In this document: piece after piece, positions 43,587-52,066 of the stretch
How positions within the stretch are numbered: position 1 is the stretch's first letter
Layout of the letters: each line of letters starts with the position of its first letter
From: CAZIVP01 sp964542915
GTDB lineage: Bacteria > Calditrichota > Calditrichia > Calditrichales > Calditrichaceae
Assembly (NCBI GenBank): GCA_964542915.1
Contig: CAZIVP010000007.1
Span: 62,001-126,000, forward strand
Direction: 5' to 3'
DNA: 64,000 nucleotides
Notes under the pieces: generated by a model
Told to the model about the DNA's origin: nothing
What the model saw: the letters and a program-made list of their open reading frames with translations, nothing else
The model's database searches: none
Translations under genes and position numbers: made by a program

Positions 43587-45731
43587 CTATTTAAGCAGCA
43601 CCATTTTTTTGCGTTCGGTAATACCGTTGGAAGTCCTTAACTCGTAAATATAAACACCGGAACTAACCGGAGTGGAACCAAAATTTTGCCCCAGCCAAAT
43701 TACCTCATCCACGCCTTCGGTTTGATTGGGTCGGTTCCAGCTATAAATTTTCTGCCCTAAGAGATTATATATGGTTATCGTAACATCAGCCGGCTGTTGT
43801 AATTGAAATTTAATAGTGGTCCCTTTATTGAAGGGATTGGGATAATTCTGTGCCAATCGCCAGGATTCGGGATTACCGGTATTGGTATCAACCACATCGG
43901 TCGTAAAGGCATGCGTCAAATCGATGGCGCCGTAGCCGAACACGCGATCCCAGGTATTGGGATCTTCTTTGACCTTCACATTTTGTTCGGTCAGATTTGC
44001 TTCGCGTTCAGTTCCCTTGGCATGGTTATGCAAATAATCCATGATCTGTTCGGGTCCCCAGTTCGGGTATTTATCCAATAAGAGTGCAATCGCTCCGGCC
44101 GCCGTCGGCGCCGCCATCGATGTCCCCTGTAAATAGGCGTAATCTTCAGTGTAAGGAGAAGGCGGAAGGAAGGGAGTGCTGAAGCCGGCGTCTTTACTGC
44201 GGGCCGACAAGACGATCGTGCCGCCGGCAATCACATCGGGCTTATGCCGCAGGTCGGCGGTTGGTCCAATAGAACTGTACCGGGCGATTCCGCCGTTTTC
44301 ACCCGAGTTTGGAAAAGTGTAATTATTGCCGTCTACGGAAGGCCAGACATTTCGAGTGATAAACGAACCCACCGCGATGGTTTCCAGGCCGCAGGCGTTG
44401 TTGGAAACAGTATAAGGATAATGCTCGCTTTCATAGGAATCGCCTTGCGAAAAGCCGTCATACGGTTTTCTCAGAACCGAGCTGCCGGCCCAGGCGTGGC
44501 GCTCGATCTGACCGTTATTATTATTATCATCCAGTTCATTCAAAGTGAGAATGAAGTCCTGGTTTGCCATGCTGCTGTCGCTCAAGAATACGTAGGTGCT
44601 TATTTTTCGATTTTGACTGTAGCCGCCTGGTGCGAGATAGAGTTCAACTCCGGTACGCTGATCTTTGACGATAGAATTCTCATCCAGTTCTAAGTCGGTG
44701 ATGGAACCGCTTTCCCAGTAAAGTGAAACACTCGTCAGGCGGTCGCCTTTTTCCAGCCAGCACGTTAAATAGTCGGAATAACCAAATTCGATCGAATCCC
44801 TGCTCTGTACGGTTTTATCGTAATAGTGAATTTTATCCCCGCCGCTATTGCCGGCGGAGCGTACGACTATTTTGCCCGGTCCCGATAATTCGTCTATGGT
44901 GAGGGCTTCATCATTGGTGCCGTCGTGTGGCCCGAATTGATTGCCGAGACTGATATTAGCTACTGCCGCTTTTCCGGCCGCCTCTGCTTTTTTAAAAATG
45001 TAATCCACGGCATCGACAATTGAGGCGCCTTCCAGATTGCTTTCCACTACAATAATATTGGCTTCAATGGCGCCTCCATTCAATGTATCGGGAGGTGAAA
45101 TCGTATGATCATAGCCAACGGCTGATCCAGCCACATGCGTTCCGTGCCCGTCCTGATCCCGGTGTGGTACGATGGAGTGCCGTCCGGAGAGGTCCAGATC
45201 GTTATTGATTTGGCTCTGGGTATATTCGGTGCCATAGTCAAATCCGGATGGCGGCGTTCCGCTACGCGACTGGTCCCAGATGCTTAAAATACGCGTATCG
45301 CCGTTTTCTTTTCGGAACATGGGATGGTAAAAATCGATGCCCGTATCGATGATGCCGACAATCACATCACTGCCGGTAGAGCCGTGGGTGTAAGCTACAT
45401 CCACGTTTTGATAATTAACCGAAATGGAATTCTGTGGCGTTTGTTTCGGCGTCATGTTTATGCGCTCTAAATGAGACAATGTCGCAAGGTCTGCTAATTG
45501 AGCCCTATTCACCGCAACCGTGATCATATCCCCTGCACGGGTTTGAGGATTTATACCAATTGATCGGAGTTCCTCAGCCAAGCCCTGTTCGCCTTTGAGA
45601 AAAAGATGGTAGCGCTCAATTTGTATACGTTTGGCCAGAACCTTTTGTTGCTGGTGTTGCAAATAGGGACCGACGAATTGAGCCATTGAAAACGAAGACA
45701 GAATAAACAACCAAACGAATGTTCGTATCAT
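43587..45731 (-). CDS. Subtilisin-family serine protease with type IX sorting domain
   Basis: 714 residues from the ATG at 45731, which has GGAGG seven bases upstream. A signal peptide (MIRTFVWLFILSSFSMAQ) and an inhibitor-like propeptide (about 20-105) precede the S8 domain. The triad is Asp in VGIIDTGIDFYHP, His in DQDGHGTHVAG and Ser in QGTSMAAPTAAGA, with an oxyanion Asn in RSAGNSGG. An insertion with beta strands (about 310-420) separates the His and Ser regions, as in Bacteroidota subtilases. The C-terminus has WRLAQNYPNPFNKGT, TIYNLLGQ and SGVYIYELR, the T9SS sorting domain. It is secreted to the surface or outside, probably for protein scavenging. Confidence 0.93.
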   Translation of the reverse strand: MIRTFVWLFILSSFSMAQFVGPYLQHQQQKVLAKRIQIERYHLFLKGEQGLAEELRSIGINPQTRAGDMITVAVNRAQLADLATLSHLERINMTPKQTPQNSISVNYQNVDVAYTHGSTGSDVIVGIIDTGIDFYHPMFRKENGDTRILSIWDQSRSGTPPSGFDYGTEYTQSQINNDLDLSGRHSIVPHRDQDGHGTHVAGSAVGYDHTISPPDTLNGGAIEANIIVVESNLEGASIVDAVDYIFKKAEAAGKAAVANISLGNQFGPHDGTNDEALTIDELSGPGKIVVRSAGNSGGDKIHYYDKTVQSRDSIEFGYSDYLTCWLEKGDRLTSVSLYWESGSITDLELDENSIVKDQRTGVELYLAPGGYSQNRKISTYVFLSDSSMANQDFILTLNELDDNNNNGQIERHAWAGSSVLRKPYDGFSQGDSYESEHYPYTVSNNACGLETIAVGSFITRNVWPSVDGNNYTFPNSGENGGIARYSSIGPTADLRHKPDVIAGGTIVLSARSKDAGFSTPFLPPSPYTEDYAYLQGTSMAAPTAAGAIALLLDKYPNWGPEQIMDYLHNHAKGTEREANLTEQNVKVKEDPNTWDRVFGYGAIDLTHAFTTDVVDTNTGNPESWRLAQNYPNPFNKGTTIKFQLQQPADVTITIYNLLGQKIYSWNRPNQTEGVDEVIWLGQNFGSTPVSSGVYIYELRTSNGITERKKMVLLK

Positions 45732-45834
45732 GATGGGCCTCCAAAAAGCAAGCATTTTGCGCCTTTAAAATGTCATCGGCCTTCCATTGTAAGCCTTTAA
45801 CAACGGTTTGTATCAAAAATGGGGTTTACCCGTT

Positions 45835-46584
45835 TCAATCTTCCACTGTAAAACGTTTTATATCGTTCCATAATTCATAAAAGGCCTGAACGGCCAACGA
45901 TTTTTTTCGATAAGCCGGTAAGGGCATGCGATGACGACCCATGTCCTCCACTTCCGCCGCATATGGAATGAACGGTTCGATCAGATTAAAGGAACGATTC
46001 ATGTCGTTTTCCATAATCTCCCGATGCGCCTTCTTGCGTTTTTCTGCCATAGAAAAGAACGCAATAATTTTTGAAACGTGCAACTGTTTTTTATGGAAGA
46101 AACCATATAATTCTTCAAGCGTACGCATGGATAAATACGTCGGAATGACGGGCGTTAGCACAAAATCAACCCCCCGCAGAATGTTTTCCGATAGCAAGGT
46201 GATATTTGGCGGTGCATCAATGAAGATGATATCGTAATCGCCTTGCAAAGCGTGTAATAAATTTCCAATGCGTTTTTTGGATTTATTGGCGGCATTTAGT
46301 TTCAAATCAAGATTACGGTAAGACAACCGCCCCGGAAGCAGATATAATCCTTCGAAATCCGTCTCTTTTATCAGCGCTTGAATACGATTTCCGCCTTTGA
46401 CGATTGCTTTTGAAGAAACCGTTTGATCGGCTCGGATTCGATAATAATAGCCGGCGGCGGACTGCGGATCCAGATCGATCAGCAGGGTACGCCTGCCCTC
46501 CAAGGCAGACAAATAGGCCAGATTAACGGCGGCTGCCGTTTTACCCACGCCGCCTTTGATATTATACAGTGCAAAACTTGTCAT
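45835..46584 (-). CDS. ParA/MinD-family ATPase, orphan, in polyphosphate operon
   Basis: 249 residues. The deviant Walker A is KGGVGKT (residues 10-16), then LLIDLDPQSAAG (Walker A') and DIIFIDAPPNITLLSENIL (Walker B region). Lys10 is the signature lysine that allows ATP-dependent dimers. It lacks the N-terminal DNA-binding helix of large plasmid ParA proteins, and there is no ParB gene beside it, so chromosome or plasmid partition is unlikely. Similar orphan ParAs position protein cargos such as carboxysomes and chemoreceptor clusters on the nucleoid. It follows the CHAD gene by 27 bases in the Ppk1 operon, so a polyphosphate granule could be its cargo (inference). Confidence 0.88.
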   Translation of the reverse strand: MTSFALYNIKGGVGKTAAAVNLAYLSALEGRRTLLIDLDPQSAAGYYYRIRADQTVSSKAIVKGGNRIQALIKETDFEGLYLLPGRLSYRNLDLKLNAANKSKKRIGNLLHALQGDYDIIFIDAPPNITLLSENILRGVDFVLTPVIPTYLSMRTLEELYGFFHKKQLHVSKIIAFFSMAEKRKKAHREIMENDMNRSFNLIEPFIPYAAEVEDMGRHRMPLPAYRKKSLAVQAFYELWNDIKRFTVED

Positions 46585-46611
46585 CCGTTTATTCCCACTA
46601 ATAGGGTATGA

Positions 46612-48147
46612 TTACTTAAAGAGCGATTTAATAAGATTACGGTGCGCTTTGTGATCGAATTTACTGAATACGTCGGGGAAACGGCTGCGTTCCGCTTTCT
46701 TCCGTTGATAGATGTGATCGAGTAAACCGCCTATTGCCGAAGCCATATAATAAGATTTTTTGTTGCGGTCGTAGCCCTCTTCAAGCCGTTGCATAAGAAA
46801 TTGTTGTTGTACGCTTAAATCGTTGTAGTGACCGAGGTAATCCTGCAAATCCTTCAGCGAACGAATGAGCGCGCTCATCTCTTTTTTGGCGAACAATGAA
46901 ATGAAAAACTCCAGTAGATAACGTAATTTTTTACCATCAATCCGAAGACGGTGGAAGACTTCATCAGGGCTGTTTTCGCTAATCGATCGTCCTCGTTTTA
47001 GCAATTTTTTATATTGTTTATAAATGGATTCATTGGCGACATCTTGAATCGTACGCCCGGCGTTAATGCCAACATCGTCAAGACGCGGCGTGCGCGTCAA
47101 ATAATGTTCCCATTCCTCTAAAAAGGATTTGTTTTGCGGGGACTGAAGCTGCGCAGAGATGTTTTGCTGTTCCTGTTGGCGCTCCTCCCGAAGTTGCTCG
47201 AACAGGTAATACAGATGCTCCCGTAAATACGGCGGGACCATCGCGGTAAACGAATGTCGGTTCAATAAATAGACGTCCAGGTCCCGTAAGCGATTGGTGG
47301 TTTGCCCCAGGCGTTTAAATTCGTTATTAAAATAGGTTGTGATTCCTTCAGAAAATACATGTTTCACCTGGCTCAGTCCCACCCGCGTGCGCCGGAGGGC
47401 CACACGGAAATCGTGCAAAAATTCCGTATCGATGTCTTCGATAATGCCGTTAAGATTGGTTTTCATGATCGAATTTAAAAACCGGTAAATTTCAATCATG
47501 GCATCAAGCGATGTTTGATCCGGTTTCAACGTCAGGCGGATTTTCGTTGAATAAGAAAGCGGTTCATGGCCGGCGCGGCGCAAAAAGTCGTGAAAAAACG
47601 GTTCTGAAATCGGACGGCACCCGATTTCCTGTAAGTGTTGGATAATGGCTTTACGCTCCGTTTGATAGCCGGTCATTCCCAAAACGTCAAGCCATTTGTA
47701 AGAAAAGCCGCTGTCGCCGTTTTTAGGCGTCCAATGTTTAAACGAGACGCGGGCGACTCTTTTATCATCCTTATTTAATATATCCCATCTTCGCAAGCTC
47801 TGTCGAATCGTCATGACGGGCAGGAACGCCCGCATTTCTACGATTGGCGCCAAACGCTCCCGAAGCGCATTCGCAGGAAGGTCGTCTAACTGCTTAATCT
47901 TGGAGGGTATGGTATTTGCATGCAGCGTGTTCATTTGAGGTAAAGCCTGCAATTGCAATTCCGATCCCTTTTTGCAAAGCGCCAACCTTTTTCGTAACAG
48001 TCGCCAATCGAAGGTATCAAGGAATACCATCTCATGCTCCGTTTCATTTTCTTTGCGGAGGGCGAACCGTTCACTCAGGGCATCAACGGTAAATTGCGTG
48101 TTTGTATCATTGGGTAATGTCAGGCAAGCGACATATTCCATCGTCAT
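46612..48147 (-). CDS. CHAD-domain protein (polyphosphate binding)
   Basis: 511 residues. The C-terminal half (about 215-500) is a CHAD domain: EDIDTEFLHDFRVALRRTRVGLSQVK with the conserved His and Arg/Lys, RDLDVYLL, FHRLRIDGKKLRYLLEFF, and SLKDLQDYLGHYNDL. The basic helices bind polyphosphate; CHAD proteins (phosins) coat polyphosphate granules in Cupriavidus. The N-terminal half (about 1-200) may be a diverged CYTH-like barrel, but its repeated acidic and basic residues are not well kept and I am not sure. It starts eight bases after the ROK stop, inside the ppk1 operon, which supports a polyphosphate role. Confidence 0.88.
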   Translation of the reverse strand: MTMEYVACLTLPNDTNTQFTVDALSERFALRKENETEHEMVFLDTFDWRLLRKRLALCKKGSELQLQALPQMNTLHANTIPSKIKQLDDLPANALRERLAPIVEMRAFLPVMTIRQSLRRWDILNKDDKRVARVSFKHWTPKNGDSGFSYKWLDVLGMTGYQTERKAIIQHLQEIGCRPISEPFFHDFLRRAGHEPLSYSTKIRLTLKPDQTSLDAMIEIYRFLNSIMKTNLNGIIEDIDTEFLHDFRVALRRTRVGLSQVKHVFSEGITTYFNNEFKRLGQTTNRLRDLDVYLLNRHSFTAMVPPYLREHLYYLFEQLREERQQEQQNISAQLQSPQNKSFLEEWEHYLTRTPRLDDVGINAGRTIQDVANESIYKQYKKLLKRGRSISENSPDEVFHRLRIDGKKLRYLLEFFISLFAKKEMSALIRSLKDLQDYLGHYNDLSVQQQFLMQRLEEGYDRNKKSYYMASAIGGLLDHIYQRKKAERSRFPDVFSKFDHKAHRNLIKSLFK

Positions 48148-48155
48148 TCAGAGCG

Positions 48156-49142
48156 TTACAATTTTACGGATTTGTTTTTCTGCATCGAGGCGAAATAAGC
48201 CGCTCCGAGTATCACGGCGTAATCGCCGAGTAAAGCGGCTTTTAATTGAACATCGGCAAACGGTACGGTATAGTATTTAATTGCTTCACGCAAACGATCA
48301 AGCAGCGGTTCCTCCATGGCTTCGATCATACCGCCGCCCAAAACAATAGCTTCAGGATTCATCAGGTTGACAATATTGGCCAACGCCAACGCCAAATAGG
48401 CAATGGCGCGATCCATCGCCTCTGCGGTAACCGCATCTTCATTATACCACGCTTTGCGTATTTCTTTGCTTTTCAAAACCGAGCGGCCCGATTCAGGCTC
48501 AGGAAATGTAACAACACTCTCCCTCCCTTCTTTGACGGCGCTTTCGATAAAACGGGTAATCGCCCATTTGGCTGAGAATGTTTCCAGACAACCGCGATTG
48601 CCGCATCCACAGGGCTCGCCGTCTTTTTGTAAAATCAGATGCCCCAGCTCCGCGGCGGTAAACGTATGGCCGTGCACTAAATGATCGTTTACAATAATGC
48701 CGCCGCCGATACCGGTCCCCCAAAAGACTCCGATTACATCCTTAAAATCCTTTGCCGCCCCGAATTGTTGTTCGGCCAGCGTTCCGAGATTGACATCGTT
48801 ATCGACGAAGACCGGCTTTTTGAGCGATGTTTGCAGGCGTTCTTTCAACGGAACATTTTCCCATCCTAAGTTAGAAGCATATTGAATCGCGCCGGTGCGG
48901 ATATTCGTTGTACCCGGTACGCCGATTCCAATAGCTTTTATTTTTTTAAGCGAAAGATTTGCATTGCGGGCGGCTTCCATGATGGCGCTCTCGATGCGTT
49001 GGATTACCTCATCCAGAGGCGCTTGCGCCTGGGTATCGATTTTTGCTTCACCAAGTCGTTTATACCCTTTATTTAAAGAAAAAACGGCTGCATGGATTTT
49101 AGTACCGCCTACATCAACGCCCATGTAAATCCGTTTTGACAT
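48156..49142 (-). CDS. ROK-family sugar kinase (glucokinase-like)
   Basis: 328 residues from the ATG at 49142 (MSKRIYMGVDVGGTKIHAAVF), preceded by GGAGG. The ATP-binding loop is DVGGTK. IGIGVPGTTN, VDNDVNLGTLAE (with the catalytic Asp) and GTGIGGGIIVN follow. AELGHLILQKDGEPCGCGNRGCLE is the ROK zinc motif with its His and three Cys. There is no N-terminal helix-turn-helix, so it is a kinase rather than a repressor. It sits between ppk1 and the CHAD gene. ROK glucokinases that use polyphosphate as phosphate donor are known, so this enzyme might do so, but ATP is the default donor and the sugar is not proven. Confidence 0.88.
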   Translation of the reverse strand: MSKRIYMGVDVGGTKIHAAVFSLNKGYKRLGEAKIDTQAQAPLDEVIQRIESAIMEAARNANLSLKKIKAIGIGVPGTTNIRTGAIQYASNLGWENVPLKERLQTSLKKPVFVDNDVNLGTLAEQQFGAAKDFKDVIGVFWGTGIGGGIIVNDHLVHGHTFTAAELGHLILQKDGEPCGCGNRGCLETFSAKWAITRFIESAVKEGRESVVTFPEPESGRSVLKSKEIRKAWYNEDAVTAEAMDRAIAYLALALANIVNLMNPEAIVLGGGMIEAMEEPLLDRLREAIKYYTVPFADVQLKAALLGDYAVILGAAYFASMQKNKSVKL

Positions 49143-49171
49143 CAAACCTCCGTTTAGTTAAAGCAATCAGC

Positions 49172-51268
49172 TTATGACGAAGCCGCCTGTTTTTGTTTAA
49201 CCGGCCTGTAGTAATCAACCAGATAATCGTAGAGTTCAAACTGAGCCCGATGGCGTTTTTCGCCTGCGGGTTGTTTTTTCTTATTGGATTGAAAACCGTC
49301 CAGAATACGAGCCTTGGTATTATCACGAAATTGTATGTTGAAGAATGTTTTAAGTTGCTCCTGAATTTGCGGATCGTATACAGGCGTGGCCACTTCCACG
49401 CGATTATCCAGATTGCGAATCATCCAATCCGCCGAAGAAATATAATATTTTTCATCGCCGGCGTTGGCGAAAATAAAGATTCTGGAATGCTCCAGATATT
49501 TATCGATAATACTGATGGCTTCGATATTTTCACTCAACTCCGGGATACCCGGTACAAGTGAGCAGATACTGCGCGCGATAATTTTAATCTTTACGCCGGC
49601 CTGGCTGGCGCGGTAAAGCTTATTGATCATGGGACGATCCACGAGGCTGTTCAGTTTGAGATAGATATAAGCCTGCTTGCCCTCACGCACGTTTTTTATC
49701 TCATTATTGATAAGCTTTACAAAAGTCTGTCGCATATAGAACGGCGCCACCGACAGATGTTTATAAGAACTGACTTTATAGTTACTTTCGAAGAATTCGA
49801 ACACCTGTTTGACCTCATGGGTTATTCGCGGATCGGCGGTGAGCAAATTGTGGTCGCTGTAAATTTTGGCGGTCGCTTCGTTGTAATTGCCGGTACCGAT
49901 CGATGCAAAATACTTGAGTTGGTTTTCATTGTCGCGGCGGGCAATCAAACATAATTTTGAGTGTACTTTTAAACCCGGCACCCCGTCGATTACATGAGCG
50001 CCGGCATCGCGTAATTGCTGCGTCCAGTAAATGTTCGCCTCTTCATCGAAGCGCGCCTGCAATTCCATAACCACGGTAACGGTTTTGCCGTTCTTTACGG
50101 CATTGATCAAGGTATTAATCACATTGGAATTCTTGGCTACGCGGTATAACGTCATATAGATCGATTTTACGGCGGGGTCGATTGCTGCCTCCCGCAACAG
50201 ATCCGTTATGTAATGGAATGCCTGGTAGGGGAAGTGCAGCAAAATATCCTTGCTGTTTAATGCTTCGAACAGACTGTTATGGCGATCGATCTCGGGATGG
50301 CTCAGCGGTTCCACGGGTTCATAACGCAGCGATTGACGTCCCACATGCGGAAAATTGATAAAGTCGCGGGCATTGTGATAACGACCGCCGGGGATTGTGT
50401 TTTCGAATTCCTGAAGGTTGTTTTTTTCAAGGATAAAATCCAGCAAATCCTGTGGCATATTGGCGTCGTATACAAAGCGAACGGGCTGGCCGGTCTGTCG
50501 CTGTTTGATGCTTTTGGAGATCTTCTCGAAAAAACTTTTGGTTATGTCGTCTTCAATATCGATTTCCGCATCACGCGTCAACTTAATGGTATAGGCGTCG
50601 ATCTGTTCGTAATCAAAAATATTGAATACCTCTTTGAGTCCGCAGCGGATCACATCATCCAGCATGATGATGTAGGTTTTGTGGTTACGTTTAGGTAGCA
50701 CGATAAAACGCGGGAGAACATCCGCCGGAATTTCGATCAGCGCATACTTTTTATCCTCGGGCTGAAAATGTTTGGATAGCCGGATTGACAGGTAAATGAT
50801 TTGATTGCGTAAGTAGGGGAATTCAGGCAAGGAATCGATCATAATCGGAACCAGGCGTGGACGTACCTCCGATTCGAAATAATCCGCGACAAATTCGGAC
50901 TGCTCACGATCCAGATTATTTTCATTGATAATGAAAATGCCTTCCCTTTCAAGCTCGTTCACAACGGTTTCGAAAGTAGCGTCAAATTTTTTGCGCTGTT
51001 CGATGACAATGGCGTGAATCTCTTGCAGAATCCGTCTCGGCGAACCTCCGATGGCCGCTTTGGCCCTGATGCCTGCCTGTACCATGCGCTTTAGCGTACC
51101 GACCCGTACCCGAAAAAATTCATCCAGGTTCGAAGAAAAGATGCCCAGGAACTTGACCCGTTCGATCAGCGGAACCGTTGGATCGGCGGCTTCCTGTAAT
51201 ACCCGTTCGTTAAACGACAACCAGCTTATTTCGCGATTGATGTAGCGTTTCTTTATATTTTTACTCAT
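49172..51268 (-). CDS. ppk1: Polyphosphate kinase 1
   Basis: 698 residues, normal for Ppk1, which reversibly polymerises the gamma-phosphate of ATP into polyphosphate. The N-terminal domain begins YINREISWLSFNERVLQEA and has GIFSSNLDEFFRVRVG. The H domain follows, then the two phospholipase-D-like C domains. VHSKLCLI carries the autophosphorylated His, TVVMELQARFDEE and IGTGNYNEATA are strongly conserved, and SSADWMIRNLDNRVEV lies near the end. AAGG stands five bases upstream of the ATG. It is the first gene of a four-gene operon with ROK, CHAD and ParA. Confidence 0.96.
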   Translation of the reverse strand: MSKNIKKRYINREISWLSFNERVLQEAADPTVPLIERVKFLGIFSSNLDEFFRVRVGTLKRMVQAGIRAKAAIGGSPRRILQEIHAIVIEQRKKFDATFETVVNELEREGIFIINENNLDREQSEFVADYFESEVRPRLVPIMIDSLPEFPYLRNQIIYLSIRLSKHFQPEDKKYALIEIPADVLPRFIVLPKRNHKTYIIMLDDVIRCGLKEVFNIFDYEQIDAYTIKLTRDAEIDIEDDITKSFFEKISKSIKQRQTGQPVRFVYDANMPQDLLDFILEKNNLQEFENTIPGGRYHNARDFINFPHVGRQSLRYEPVEPLSHPEIDRHNSLFEALNSKDILLHFPYQAFHYITDLLREAAIDPAVKSIYMTLYRVAKNSNVINTLINAVKNGKTVTVVMELQARFDEEANIYWTQQLRDAGAHVIDGVPGLKVHSKLCLIARRDNENQLKYFASIGTGNYNEATAKIYSDHNLLTADPRITHEVKQVFEFFESNYKVSSYKHLSVAPFYMRQTFVKLINNEIKNVREGKQAYIYLKLNSLVDRPMINKLYRASQAGVKIKIIARSICSLVPGIPELSENIEAISIIDKYLEHSRIFIFANAGDEKYYISSADWMIRNLDNRVEVATPVYDPQIQEQLKTFFNIQFRDNTKARILDGFQSNKKKQPAGEKRHRAQFELYDYLVDYYRPVKQKQAASS

Positions 51269-51279
51269 ATTGCCTTAAG

Positions 51280-51293
51280 GTATTAATTAATAC
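51280..51293 (-). promoter_or_regulatory. Perfect palindrome just upstream of ppk1
   Basis: GTATTAATTAATAC is a perfect 14-base palindrome 12 bases before the ppk1 start codon and next to its AAGG ribosome site. It could be a repressor site or an AT-rich feature without function. No known regulator is assigned. Confidence 0.35.
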
Positions 51294-51309
51294 AGCGTTG
51301 AATCCTTTT

Positions 51310-51338
51310 AAGATACGTAAGGAACAGAGTTACTGCAA
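51310..51338 (-). promoter_or_regulatory. Candidate promoter of the polyphosphate operon
   Basis: On the minus strand TTGCAG (51338-51333) and TATCTT (51315-51310) are 17 bases apart, about 40 bases before the ppk1 ATG. The match to sigma-70 is moderate. The GTATTAATTAATAC palindrome lies downstream of it, where a repressor could block elongation. Confidence 0.4.
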
Positions 51339-51372
51339 ACGATAAGCGCGCCGATGTTTTCCGATCTTTTGC

Positions 51373-51401
51373 TTGACATACATTTACCCTTTCATTATAA
51401 T
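51373..51401 (+). promoter_or_regulatory. Consensus sigma-70 promoter of lexA
   Basis: TTGACA (51373-51378), exactly 17 bases, TATAAT (51396-51401): a full consensus promoter. Transcription should start near 51408, inside the LexA operator, and lexA's ATG is at 51438. Such a strong promoter needs tight repression, which fits an SOS gene. Confidence 0.9.
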
Positions 51402-51404
51402 TGG

Positions 51405-51418
51405 TGTACCAAAGTACA
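51405..51418 (+). promoter_or_regulatory. LexA operator (SOS box) at lexA
   Basis: TGTAC-CAAA-GTACA, a 5-4-5 palindrome starting four bases after the -10 box and covering the transcription start. The same TGTAC-N4-GTACA sequence occurs in the same place before the dinB cassette (52617-52630). It differs from the E. coli CTGT-N8-ACAG box and resembles the GTAC-N4-GTWC type described for cyanobacterial LexA. Confidence 0.82.
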
Positions 51419-51437
51419 TTTACCAAGGGGATCATTC

Positions 51438-52052
51438 ATGCAAGCACTTACGAACCGTCAGAAAGAGATTTTACGATTAATCGCCCGAAATATCGAAGAG
51501 AAGGGTTACCCGCCTTCGTACCAGGAACTGGCCAACCAGTTCGGCATTAAATCCAAATATGCCATCCTCAAACACATCGACGCCCTTGTGGCCAAGGGCT
51601 ACCTGCAAAAAGATTCTTCGGCCCGGGGCTTGCGCATCGTCCATTCCGAATATGCACCCAAAAGCCAGAAAGAGCTTGCTGTTCCGCTTATCGGCCGGGT
51701 GGCCGCCGGCTTTCCGGTTCTTGCAGAAGCCAACGTGGAGCGTTATGTCCCAATTCCGAGGGCGCTGATCAAATCGGAAGGGCGTTATTTTGCTCTTAAA
51801 GTGCAGGGAGACAGCATGACCGGCGCCGGCATTTTCGAAAACGACCTGGTGGTTGTCAATTCCACCAATCAGGCGCGAAACAAAGAGATTGTAGTCGCGC
51901 TGGTGAACGACGAAGTAACCGTAAAGCGTCTGATAAACAACGGTAATGAAACTTTTCTCAAAGCTGAAAACCCTGCCTATGTGGATATTCATCCCGATGG
52001 CCAGTGGTCCATCCAGGGTAAAGTCGTCGGTTTGATCCGGGAAATGCATTAG
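51438..52052 (+). CDS. lexA: LexA repressor
   Basis: 204 residues from the ATG at 51438, eight bases after CAAGGGG; a longer frame runs through the promoter and is not real. The winged helix (residues 1-68) is LexA-like: LTNRQKEILRLIARNIEEKG, PPSYQELANQFGI, and KGYLQKDSSARGLRI. The S24 domain has the self-cleavage bond Ala90-Gly91 (RVAAGFPVL), Ser126 in QGDSMTGAGI and Lys163 in TVKRL. It represses SOS genes and cuts itself when RecA filaments form on damaged DNA. It is autoregulated through the operator at 51405. A second S24-like gene follows after 14 bases. Confidence 0.96.
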   Translation: MQALTNRQKEILRLIARNIEEKGYPPSYQELANQFGIKSKYAILKHIDALVAKGYLQKDSSARGLRIVHSEYAPKSQKELAVPLIGRVAAGFPVLAEANVERYVPIPRALIKSEGRYFALKVQGDSMTGAGIFENDLVVVNSTNQARNKEIVVALVNDEVTVKRLINNGNETFLKAENPAYVDIHPDGQWSIQGKVVGLIREMH

Positions 52053-52066
52053 GGGGGGCGGAGCCT

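Noticed and set aside
45835..46584. Chromosome partition ParA
   Set aside because: There is no ParB gene and no parS-like repeats next to it, and it is in an operon with ppk1, so a partition origin is not supported.
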